NCBI RefSeq assembly: GCF_006538745.1
Contig: NZ_BJLR01000013.1
Coordinates: forward strand, 62,001-126,000
DNA length: 64,000 nucleotides
Source: Cellulomonas cellasea
Lineage (GTDB): Bacteria > Actinomycetota > Actinomycetes > Actinomycetales > Cellulomonadaceae
Direction: 5' to 3'
Shown here: piece after piece, positions 9,102-16,707 of the stretch
Layout: the number at the start of each line of letters is the position of its first letter
Numbering within the stretch: position 1 is the first letter of the stretch
Made by a program: the position numbers and the translations under genes
Notes under the pieces: model-generated
The model's input: the letters and a program-made list of their open reading frames with translations, nothing else
Told to the model about the DNA's origin: nothing
Databases searched by the model: none

Positions 9102-10906
9102 GCAGGCGCATCCTTCAGGTCACCGTCGCTCAGCTAATTTCGCCGTTCAGTCCCGGAGCGATCGTCGATATCCTCGGCGAATCGTTCGTGACTCAGACTG
9201 CGGAGTACTGGCCGAAGCGCAGCTTGCTGCCCGAGATCGAGTGCGAGCGGCTCTCCTCCCGGCTCGGCGTCCAGAGGTTCTACAGCCCACCCGCAGCGGA
9301 AGACCCCGATGACCCGAAGTCAATTGCGATCAAGGTAGTTCGATTTCCCGCCTGGCTCTTTTGCCAAACGTGTCGGCGCATGATCAAGTGGGGCCCCAAG
9401 GAGGAGCAGGGCGCTGCACCCATATGTCCCCACGACTCCGGCCGCCTGGTCCCCATGCGTTTTGTCGTCGTGTGTCGCGAACGCAGCCACGCGACTGACG
9501 TGCCTTGGGTCGACTGGGTGCACCGTGCGGCCAAAGACGGAGTGATATGTACTGACGCGACGCATCTGCGCTTCCAGCAGGTTCGGGGCGGATCCCAGGG
9601 ACTCTCCGGGCTCGAGGTCTACTGCGATGCTTGTCGAACGCGTCGAACTTTTGGCGACCTGCGAGCAGATGTGCTCACCCGCGAGGGACTTTCGTGCCGC
9701 GGCATCCAACCGTGGGAATCCACGTGGGGCCAGTGCGAGAGCCAGCTCGAGGTCGTGCAGCGCGGTGCGACGAGTTTTCACTATGGCGAGAGTGAAGCGG
9801 CGATCGACATCCCCTCGATGTCCGGCGTCGTGCTTGGTGTGATGGATCTAATCTCACAGCACCCGCTTTTCCTGGGGCTCAAAGAGACGTTCGACCAGCC
9901 GTACGCCCCTGGACTGGCGAAGACGATTGCGGACGACCTCGCAACACAGAGCCACGCCGTCGATGTCGCCGCAGTGATGGAGGCGGCGCGCGGAGCGCGT
10001 GGCGACGAACCTGACCCACAACGCACCCACGGCGTTCTGCTTGCGGAAGAGTTCCAAGCGTTCCGTGCGGCGGCCCACGACAAGGCCGACGAAGCAAACT
10101 TCAAGACGCGAGCCATGACTCTCGATCTCGCCTCGGACGACGTCGTCGAGCAGGCGCTGGCCTCACTATTCGACAGTGTGATCCTCGTCGACCGACTTCG
10201 CGAGGTACGGGCCGCGCTCGGGTTCAAGCGATACCGTCCCGACGCCCGCCTAGTCCCCTCCGTCACGAACACGGGGGAGGAGGCCTCGTGGCTCCCGGCG
10301 TCGGAGGGTTTCGGCGAGGGAATATTCCTGCGGCTAAACCCAATGGCGGTCGATGCGTGGGCGTCCGCCCGCGGCGTCGTTGCCCGTTCAGGAAAGCTCG
10401 CAAAGACGTTCACCAAATCTCGATTCGCGAACCGACTGCATCCCTTCTCTGCCCAGTACGTCGCCCTCCACACTTTGGCCCACGCCCTGCTGCGCGAGTT
10501 CTCGTTCACATCCGGGTACTCAGCCGCCTCGCTCCGCGAGCGCGTGTACTGCGAGGCGAACGGCGACTACGGCGTCTTCATCTATACGACGTCTAGTGAT
10601 GAAGAGGGAACTCTCGGTGGCCTCGTCCGTGAGGGCGAGCACGACCGCATGGGCACCGCGCTGGCCCGGGCCGCAGAACACCTCAACTGGTGCTCGAACG
10701 ATCCGGTGTGCTCGGAGTCGGCCCCCCAGAGCCTTGATGGTCTCAACCTTGCGGCCTGCCATTCGTGTCTTCTCGCTTCGGAGACGTCGTGTGAGGGATC
10801 GAACCTGCTGCTTGACCGCGTTCTCCTCGTTGGCAACGAGACGACACAAGGCCTCCTCAAGGAGGTCATGGATGCGGTCGCCCGGTCTTCGTGTCGACCA
10901 CAATAG
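9098..10906 (+). CDS. DrmB-like DUF1998 protein
   Basis: A 602-aa protein resembling DrmB, the DUF1998 partner of DrmA in DISARM. It opens with LQVTVAQLISPFSPGAIVDI. Cysteine motifs appear as FCQTC (C89/C92), a CPHD at about 110, YCDAC (C176/C179), and a C-terminal cysteine cluster with ACHSCLLASETSCEGS around 553-567 that is typical of DUF1998. The ATG overlaps the stop of the DrmA-like gene by 4 bp, indicating coupled translation and probably a stoichiometric complex. It is the last gene of the operon. No drmC (phospholipase D fold) or methyltransferase gene follows in the next 1 kb. Confidence 0.8.
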   Translation: MSRRILQVTVAQLISPFSPGAIVDILGESFVTQTAEYWPKRSLLPEIECERLSSRLGVQRFYSPPAAEDPDDPKSIAIKVVRFPAWLFCQTCRRMIKWGPKEEQGAAPICPHDSGRLVPMRFVVVCRERSHATDVPWVDWVHRAAKDGVICTDATHLRFQQVRGGSQGLSGLEVYCDACRTRRTFGDLRADVLTREGLSCRGIQPWESTWGQCESQLEVVQRGATSFHYGESEAAIDIPSMSGVVLGVMDLISQHPLFLGLKETFDQPYAPGLAKTIADDLATQSHAVDVAAVMEAARGARGDEPDPQRTHGVLLAEEFQAFRAAAHDKADEANFKTRAMTLDLASDDVVEQALASLFDSVILVDRLREVRAALGFKRYRPDARLVPSVTNTGEEASWLPASEGFGEGIFLRLNPMAVDAWASARGVVARSGKLAKTFTKSRFANRLHPFSAQYVALHTLAHALLREFSFTSGYSAASLRERVYCEANGDYGVFIYTTSSDEEGTLGGLVREGEHDRMGTALARAAEHLNWCSNDPVCSESAPQSLDGLNLAACHSCLLASETSCEGSNLLLDRVLLVGNETTQGLLKEVMDAVARSSCRPQ

Positions 10907-11387
10907 GGAGATTCCAGGAATAGCGGGACATGGACAGTTTTCTCTTGGTCGCAACCACCTCGAGCGGCTCTTCAGCCGCCCGGTCCCGACAGGAACCTCG
11001 GCGCCACCGTGCACGACGCTGCCGATGTCCAGGCGCGCCAGAAGGCAGTGGCCAGATCGGACTTACAAATCTCGCCACGACGCTGCTGAGCAACCCACTC
11101 ACGGAGCCCTTGTTCACCCCGGATGGACGTGTATCCCGGTGTCTACGACCTCGCCGTGCTGGCGACGGTTCGCGCGATAAACTTAAGAACTACCAAGGTG
11201 GCTCTTCCGGGTCCGGCCCGAAGCGCTATCAGATGACACGGCCACATGGGGCACCAACGGCCCTTCGTGCGCCTCACGCGGAGTCGCAACAGAGCGGCGC
11301 TTCAGACTTGGCTTGGGGAACCGCACCGATCTTCGACGTGTGGCCCGTCGTGGCCGACGTGCCGGGCCCGGGTGCCGTCCCGGCGCG
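10907..11387. other. intergenic stretch, no gene recognised
   Basis: About 480 bp between the DrmB-like gene and the VOC gene. Open frames here are short, lack ribosome-binding sites and match no family I know. The sequence could be further mobile-element debris or the end of the island. No clear rho-independent terminator was found behind the operon. Confidence 0.4.
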
Positions 11388-11753
11388 TCAGCAAGCGCCG
11401 TCGGGGTTGACCACGGACGCCCACCGGTGCCCCCAGACGGCGTCCCACGGCTTCACGGTGCTCCACACGCCCGTGGCGACGAGCTCGGCGTGGAGGGTGT
11501 CGACCTCAGCCGAGGTGCCGAGCTCGAACGCGAGCGAGGCGCGTGCGCTACCGCCGGTCGGACGCCGCCGGCCGGGGACGTACGTCACTAGGGAGGACTC
11601 GGTATCGAGCATGGGGCGCGGCCACGAGGAGAGCTGTGCCTCCTCGTGGTCGTCGGTGTCCGACGGGAACGCGACACCGAGGCGGCGGTAGAAGGCAACG
11701 CTCGCGCGCATGTCGGCGACGACGAGCCCGAGGGCGGTGGGTCGTGGCTCCAT
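11388..11753 (-). CDS. VOC (glyoxalase/bleomycin-resistance fold) protein, 3' end abnormal
   Basis: A 121-aa protein starting MEPRPTALGLVVADM, with SVAFYRRLGV and the late VNPDGA segment, a typical single-VOC-domain layout. Such proteins normally continue after the [D/N]PDG turn with the last beta strand (a DLFAP-like end). Here the frame stops one codon after VNPDGA, so about eight residues are missing. The truncation falls at the presumed edge of the accessory island, which suggests that integration or deletion replaced the 3' end. The substrate is unknown. It may still fold, or may be a decaying gene. Confidence 0.65.
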   Translation of the reverse strand: MEPRPTALGLVVADMRASVAFYRRLGVAFPSDTDDHEEAQLSSWPRPMLDTESSLVTYVPGRRRPTGGSARASLAFELGTSAEVDTLHAELVATGVWSTVKPWDAVWGHRWASVVNPDGAC

Positions 11754-12065
11754 GCACGGACGCTACGAGCAGGGTCGGACACGAGCGCCCGAGCGGCCCG
11801 ACGGAGGGCGGGGGGCGGGACTGCCGGCTGGGGATCGCGGGACCGGAACCGCGGAGCCAGCCGCGAACGGGGACCGCGGCAGGGCTCCAGGCGCCACTAG
11901 GCCCACGCCAGGCCCCGCACCGCCTCGCGTCAGCAACTGCCTGACGACGCCACCGCACGATCGCCGGCGTCAGCATGCCCGCACTGCACGCCACGGATGT
12001 GAAGTTGCCCCTCTGAGCCGTGCGCGAGCGCCTCAAGAAGGCCACCCGTCGACGCCACAACGCCA
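11754..12065. other. intergenic stretch, no gene recognised
   Basis: About 310 bp between the VOC gene and the tRNA-Leu terminator. It is GC-rich. Open frames are short and show no family motif. Confidence 0.4.
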
Positions 12066-12099
12066 AAACTCCCGGCCAGAGAACCCTGACCGGGAGTTT
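12066..12099 (-). terminator. terminator of tRNA-Leu
   Basis: A perfect 10-bp inverted repeat AAACTCCCGG / CCGGGAGTTT with a 14-nt loop. On the minus strand it is followed by a short T run (GAGTTTT). It lies about 50 bp downstream of the tRNA-Leu 3' end. Confidence 0.8.
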
Positions 12100-12146
12100 C
12101 AGTACTACCAGGGCGTCCCTTTCGGGAACCGCCCATCTGTCACCTG

Positions 12147-12229
12147 TGCGCGAGGGGGGATTTGAACCCCCACGCCCTTTCGGACACTGGCACCTGAAGC
12201 CAGCGCGTCTGCCGTTCCGCCACTCGCGC
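12147..12229 (-). tRNA. tRNA-Leu (anticodon CAG)
   Basis: Minus strand, 83 nt with a long variable arm as expected for tRNA-Leu. The acceptor stem is GCGCGAG / CTCGCGC with discriminator A. The anticodon stem CTGGC/GCCAG encloses the loop TTCAGGT, giving anticodon CAG. The T arm contains GGTTCAAATCC. CCA is not encoded. Its 3' end faces the accessory island. Confidence 0.93.
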
Positions 12230-12654
12230 GCGCCGCAGAACGTTATCACGGTCTGGCGACGCCTCGGCACCACGCTGCGGCACCCCGGCCCAGCTTCTCA
12301 CCACGACCGCGAGAGGCCGCCGATGTCGTCGGCCTGCCAGGCTGGCTCCCTTGCCGCACCCACACCGGGCTCTCGCCACGCGGCCCGCGACGACACCCCA
12401 GCCGACCCACCCCCACACCCCCCGACCAACCTCACGAACACGCCCCCATCACCACATCCACCCCCCAGATCCCGAACGACTCGACAGGATCAGCCCCACG
12501 AACCCGCCCCGAGGCCCCCACCGCGGATACGATCAAGGCCGATACCGGATCCGGCCCCGCCCGCGCACCCCCCACGGACGCGAGCACCACCGACCCGGCA
12601 CCCAGCAAGCCGCCAGAACCACAGGCACAACCGACGCACGAGGGAGGTGAGGGC
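12230..12654. other. intergenic region upstream of fhaA
   Basis: 425 bp between tRNA-Leu and fhaA. The second half is a proline/CCA-rich run without a credible gene. It should hold the promoter of the fha-pkn operon, but no convincing hexamers stand out. The fhaA ribosome-binding site, GGAGGTGAGG, lies just before 12655. Confidence 0.4.
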
Positions 12655-13365
12655 GTGGGCATCCTCGACAAGTTCGAGCACGGCGTGGAACGAGTCGTGA
12701 ACAACGCCTTCGCCAAGGCGTTCCGCAGCGAGGTCAAGCCGGTCGAGCTCGCGAGCGCCCTGCGCCGCGAGGTGGACGACCGCGCGGCCGTCGTGGACCG
12801 GGACCGCACCGTGGTGCCGAACGAGTTCACGATCGAGCTCTCCCCCGACGACCACGCGCAGGTCGACGCGTGGGGTGCGGAGGCGCTGGCCGACGAGCTC
12901 GCGGCCAACGTGACGGACCATGCGGCGAGCCAGCGCTACGCCTTCGTCGGGCCGGTCACCGTCCAGTTCAGCGAGCACGACGACCTGGAGACAGGCCGGT
13001 TCCGGATCCGCAGCGCGACCGTGCGCGGCGCTGTCGCGCCCGCATCGGCGGCGGCGACCCCGAGCACGCGGCACCCGCTCGTCGACATCGACGGCCAGCG
13101 CTACCTGCTCACGGGCCCGGTCACGGTGATCGGCCGCGGCTCGGAGGCGGACATCATCGTCGACGACCCGGGCGTGTCCCGCCGGCACCTGGAGATCCGC
13201 GTCGGGCCGGACGGGGTCGTCGCGAGCGACCTCGGGTCCACGAACGGGCTGTACGTCGAGGGCCACCAGGTCCCGGCGGCCACGCTCCTCGACGGCAACA
13301 CCCTGACGATCGGGCGCACGCGCATCATGTTCTGGACGGGCGCGTCCGATGACCGGGACGAGTGA
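12655..13365 (+). CDS. fhaA: FhaA, FHA-domain signalling protein
   Basis: A 236-aa protein. Residues 1 to about 120 form the DUF3662/FhaA N-terminal domain (GILDKFEHGVERVVNNAFAK, VKPVELASALRREVDD). The C-terminal FHA domain has VIGRGSEADIIVDD, VSRRHLEI and DLGSTNGLYV, the phosphothreonine-binding signature. FhaA in mycobacteria is phosphorylated by PknB and binds the phosphorylated MviN pseudokinase, and a relative of that pseudokinase is at the right edge of this window. Start is GTG with a strong GGAGGTGAGG site. First gene of the fhaA-fhaB-pstP-rodA-pbpA-pknA-pknB cluster. The linker between the two domains is short compared with mycobacterial FhaA. Confidence 0.93.
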   Translation: MGILDKFEHGVERVVNNAFAKAFRSEVKPVELASALRREVDDRAAVVDRDRTVVPNEFTIELSPDDHAQVDAWGAEALADELAANVTDHAASQRYAFVGPVTVQFSEHDDLETGRFRIRSATVRGAVAPASAAATPSTRHPLVDIDGQRYLLTGPVTVIGRGSEADIIVDDPGVSRRHLEIRVGPDGVVASDLGSTNGLYVEGHQVPAATLLDGNTLTIGRTRIMFWTGASDDRDE

Positions 13366-13374
13366 ACGGCCGGT

Positions 13375-13896
13375 ATGTCTGAGCTGACGATCACCCTCCT
13401 GCGGCTCGGCTATCTCGTCCTGCTGTGGCTCTTCGTGGCCTCGGCGATCGGGGTGCTGCGCCGCGACCTGTACGGCACGAAGATCGTGGACCGTCGGGGA
13501 CGCCCCAAGGGCCCGGCCTCCGTGACCCCCGGCCAGGCGGCACCGCCGTCGCCCAAGTCGCCGGCGAAGGGCCAGCAGCCCCGCCCGGCCAAGCCGGCCA
13601 AGAGCGCTCCCACCCGCCTCGTCGTGACCGAGGGCCCCCTGCGCGGCACGACGATCCCGCTCGGCGCGTCGTCGGTCCTGATCGGCCGCGCGCCGTCGTG
13701 CACGCTCGTGCTCGACGACGACTACTCGTCGTCCCGGCACGCCCGGATCTTCCCGCAGGACGGCGGCTGGTTCGTCGAGGACCTGGGGTCGACGAACGGC
13801 ACGTTCCTGGGTGACACAAAGGTCGAGCAGCCGACGCCCGTGACCCCGGGGGCGCAGGTCCGCGTGGGTCAGAGCGTCCTCGAGCTGCAGAGGTAG
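13375..13896 (+). CDS. fhaB: FhaB, membrane-anchored FHA protein
   Basis: A 173-aa protein with an N-terminal transmembrane helix (ITLLRLGYLVLLWLFVASAI), a basic Pro/Ala/Lys linker (about 40-80), and a C-terminal FHA domain: VLIGRAPSCTLVLDD, SSRHARI, DLGSTNGTFL. FhaB (FipA-interacting in mycobacteria) links Ser/Thr kinase signals to septal peptidoglycan synthesis. It lies 9 bp after fhaA and 7 bp before pstP, within one operon. Confidence 0.92.
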   Translation: MSELTITLLRLGYLVLLWLFVASAIGVLRRDLYGTKIVDRRGRPKGPASVTPGQAAPPSPKSPAKGQQPRPAKPAKSAPTRLVVTEGPLRGTTIPLGASSVLIGRAPSCTLVLDDDYSSSRHARIFPQDGGWFVEDLGSTNGTFLGDTKVEQPTPVTPGAQVRVGQSVLELQR

Positions 13897-13903
13897 CGCC
13901 GCC

Positions 13904-15214
13904 GTGAGCATCGCGCTGCGGTACGCCGCACGGTCCGACGTGGGCCTCGTCCGGTCCAACAACCAGGACTCCGCCTACGCCGGACCTCACCTGCTGGTCG
14001 TCGCGGACGGCATGGGCGGGCACGCGGGCGGCGACGTCGCGTCGTCGGTCGCGGTCGCGGCGTTCGCCCCGCTCGACGGGGAGTCGCACGGGCCCGACGA
14101 CGCGCTCGACGAGCTCGAGCACGCCCTGGACGCGGCGCGCGACGAGATCGTGGCGCGCACGCAGGCCGACCCCGAGCTGAGCGGCATGGGGACGACCGTC
14201 ACGGCGATCCTGCGCGCGGGCAACAAGCTCGCGATGGTCCACCTCGGCGACTCGCGCGGCTACCTGCTGCGCGACGGCGTGCTGAGCCAGGTCACGACCG
14301 ACCACACGTTCGTCCAGCACCTCGTGAACACCGGCAAGATCACGCCCGAGGAGGCCGAGCACCACCCGCAGCGCTCGGTCGTCATGCGGGTGCTCGGCGA
14401 CTTCGACCCGGACGTCGCACCGGACCTGTCGGTGCGCGAGGCGCGCCCGGGCGACCGCTGGCTGCTGTGCTCCGACGGGCTCTCGGGCTTCGTGAGCGCC
14501 GACACCATCGCCGAGACGCTGATGGGCCTGCAGGACGTCGACGTCTGCGCGGACCGGCTCGTGCAGCTCGCGCTGCGGGCGGGCGGCGGCGACAACGTCA
14601 CGGTCGTGGTCGCGGACGTCGTCGAGCTCGACGACGTGCCGGACGGCGGCGGACCGACGACCGCGGCGAGCGTCGTGGGCTCGGCGGCCACCTCCCGCCA
14701 CCGCCCGACGGCCGCGGCGGACAGCCCCTCGGCGCGCGCCGCGACGCTCGCGAAGAAGGTGGCCGCCGCGCAGGCGGCGGGCACCGACGCGGACGACGAC
14801 TCCGACCCCGCGGGCCTCCTGCTCCCGGCGGGCGCGGCCGGCGACGAGGACGACGACACCGACGAGGTGGACCCGCGCCGGCGCCGCCGCGTCAAGGTGC
14901 TCGCCTGGTTCCTGTCGCTGCTGCTGCTCGCGGTGCTCGGCGTCGCGGGCTACCTCGGGTACCAGTGGACGCAGACGCAGTACTTCGTCGGCGCCGAGGG
15001 CGGGGACGTGGTGATCTACCGCGGGATCCCGCAGAACATCGGCCCGATCACGCTCTCGACCGTCGAGGAGCGCGGCGACGCGCGCATCGACGACCTGCCG
15101 CCGTACGTCCGCGAGCGCCTCGACCAGAACATCCAGTCCGACTCGCTCGACGACGCCCGGCACCGGGTCCAGCTGCTCGAGCAGTCCGCTCGTGAGAACG
15201 CGGCGACGGACTGA
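13904..15214 (+). CDS. pstP: PstP, PP2C-type Ser/Thr protein phosphatase
   Basis: A 436-aa membrane phosphatase that reverses PknA/PknB phosphorylation. The PP2C metal and catalytic motifs are all present: RSNNQDS, VVADGMGGHAGGD, GMGTTVTAIL, HLGDSRGYLLRDG, LCSDGLSGFV and GGGDNVTVVVADV (residues about 15-235). An acidic Ala-rich linker leads to one transmembrane helix (VLAWFLSLLLLAVLGVAGYL, about 331-350) and an extracytoplasmic tail of about 85 residues. Start is GTG. The stop overlaps the ATG of rodA (TGATGG). Confidence 0.95.
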   Translation: MSIALRYAARSDVGLVRSNNQDSAYAGPHLLVVADGMGGHAGGDVASSVAVAAFAPLDGESHGPDDALDELEHALDAARDEIVARTQADPELSGMGTTVTAILRAGNKLAMVHLGDSRGYLLRDGVLSQVTTDHTFVQHLVNTGKITPEEAEHHPQRSVVMRVLGDFDPDVAPDLSVREARPGDRWLLCSDGLSGFVSADTIAETLMGLQDVDVCADRLVQLALRAGGGDNVTVVVADVVELDDVPDGGGPTTAASVVGSAATSRHRPTAAADSPSARAATLAKKVAAAQAAGTDADDDSDPAGLLLPAGAAGDEDDDTDEVDPRRRRRVKVLAWFLSLLLLAVLGVAGYLGYQWTQTQYFVGAEGGDVVIYRGIPQNIGPITLSTVEERGDARIDDLPPYVRERLDQNIQSDSLDDARHRVQLLEQSARENAATD

Positions 15215-16707
15215 TGGCCACGATCCAGCCGCATCGGGTGCGCCCGGGGCGCGGCGTCGAGCTCGCGCTGCTCGTGCCCGCCCTGCTCATCGGCCTCGCC
15301 GCGTACGCGCTCACGGGCCTCGGCGTGACCGGGGAGCTCCCGGGGAACGTCGTCGGCTACGGCGTCGGGATGGCGGCGCTCGCGCTGGGCCTGCACGTGG
15401 TGCTGCGCTGGCGCGCGCCGTACGCGGACCCCGTGATCCTGCCGGTGGCGATCGCGCTCAACGGCATCGGGCTCGCGATGATCTACCGCATCGACCTCGG
15501 GATGGTCGCGCGCGGGCGTGAGCAGGACTTCGCGACGCGGCAGCTCGGCTGGACGACGTTCGCGCTGCTGCTGGCCGCCGGGGTGCTCGTCGTGCTGCGC
15601 GACCACCGCACGCTGCGCCGCTACACGTACACGGCGATGGTCGTCGGCCTCCTGCTCATCGTGCTGCCGCTCGTGCCGGGCCTCGGCGTCGAGATCAACG
15701 GCGCGCGCATCTGGATCCGGCTCGGCGGCTTCTCGCTGCAGCCGGCCGAGATCGGCAAGCTCGTGCTCGCGGTGTTCTTCGCGGGCTACCTCGTCACGAA
15801 CCGCGACACGCTCGCGCTCGCCGGGCCCAAGATCCTCGGCCTGCAGCTCCCGCGCATCCGCGACCTCGGGCCCCTCGTGCTCGCGTGGGCGGTGTCGATC
15901 AGCGTCCTCGTGCTCGAGCGCGACCTCGGGACGTCGCTGCTGTTCTTCGGGCTGTTCGTCGCGATGCTCTACCTCGCGACGGAGCGCACGAGCTGGGTCG
16001 TCATCGGCCTCGGGCTGTTCCTCGGCGGCGCGGCGCTCGCGGCGACGACCTTCGGGCACGTGGCCGCGCGGTTCGACGTGTGGCTCAACGCGCTCGACCC
16101 GGAGATCTACAACCGCGCCCCCGGCGGCTCGGGGCAGCTCGTCGGTGGGCTGTTCGGGCTCGCGGGCGGCGGGCTGTTCGGCACCGGCTGGGGCAAGGGG
16201 CGCCCTGACCTCGTGCCGTACGCGGAGTCGGACTTCATCGTCGCGTCCCTCGGCGAGGAGATCGGCCTGACCGGGCTGCTCGCGATCCTGCTGTGCTACC
16301 TCGTGCTCGCGGAGCGCGGCCTGCGCACGGCGATCGGGGTGCGCGACGGCTTCGGCAAGCTGCTCGCCGGCGGTCTCGCGTTCGTCGTCGCGTTCCAGTG
16401 CTTCATCGTCGTCGGCGGCATCACGCGGATCATCCCGCTGACCGGCCTGACGACCCCGTTCCTCGCGTACGGCGGCTCCTCGCTGCTCGCGAACTGGATC
16501 ATCGTCGCGCTCCTCCTGCGGATCTCCGACGACGCGCGCCGCCCGGCCCCGGACCTCGTCACCGGTCCCCCGCCCGGCACCACGACCGCGCCGCTGCCCG
16601 TGCGCACGCCCGGCTCCTCGCGCGCCGGTGCGCCGCGCCGCGAGGGCGAGCCGGAACCCAGCGCCGACCCGACCGAGCGCATCGCCGGCCCCGGGGGGGT
16701 GCGCTGA
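15214..16707 (+). CDS. rodA: RodA/FtsW-family SEDS glycosyltransferase
   Basis: A 497-aa polytopic SEDS protein, a lipid II-dependent peptidoglycan glycosyltransferase working with the class B PBP encoded next. Around ten hydrophobic segments are visible. Conserved SEDS motifs include LQPAEIGKLVL, VLERDLGTSLLFFGLF, DFIVASLGEEIGLTG and the C-terminal LTGLTTPFLAYGGSSLLAN. The roughly 60-residue C-terminal tail is Pro/Arg-rich and cytoplasmic. Synteny with the mycobacterial pstP-rodA-pbpA-pknA-pknB locus supports RodA over the dcw-cluster FtsW. The stop overlaps the pbpA start (ATGA). Confidence 0.92.
   Translation: MATIQPHRVRPGRGVELALLVPALLIGLAAYALTGLGVTGELPGNVVGYGVGMAALALGLHVVLRWRAPYADPVILPVAIALNGIGLAMIYRIDLGMVARGREQDFATRQLGWTTFALLLAAGVLVVLRDHRTLRRYTYTAMVVGLLLIVLPLVPGLGVEINGARIWIRLGGFSLQPAEIGKLVLAVFFAGYLVTNRDTLALAGPKILGLQLPRIRDLGPLVLAWAVSISVLVLERDLGTSLLFFGLFVAMLYLATERTSWVVIGLGLFLGGAALAATTFGHVAARFDVWLNALDPEIYNRAPGGSGQLVGGLFGLAGGGLFGTGWGKGRPDLVPYAESDFIVASLGEEIGLTGLLAILLCYLVLAERGLRTAIGVRDGFGKLLAGGLAFVVAFQCFIVVGGITRIIPLTGLTTPFLAYGGSSLLANWIIVALLLRISDDARRPAPDLVTGPPPGTTTAPLPVRTPGSSRAGAPRREGEPEPSADPTERIAGPGGVR

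Larger units (their letters stand above)
1..11400. other. accessory genomic island (right part)
   Basis: This stretch differs from the rest of the window. GC is visibly lower, and codons rare elsewhere here (TTA, CTA, AGT, ATA, AGA) are used freely. It carries a decayed transposase and a three-gene helicase operon. It stops at a VOC gene whose 3' end is abnormal, about 750 bp from the 3' end of a tRNA-Leu. The left boundary lies outside the window. Foreign origin is an inference from composition and content. No integrase and no convincing tRNA-derived attachment duplication were seen. Confidence 0.65.

Noticed and set aside
1192..10906. Calling the operon a complete classical DISARM system
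   Set aside because: No methyltransferase, DrmC, DrmD or DrmE could be seen, so only the DrmA/DrmB resemblance is claimed.
12490..13962. Minus-strand frame opposite fhaA-fhaB
   Set aside because: Antisense to two clear FHA-domain genes, with Arg/Asp/Val-rich noise.
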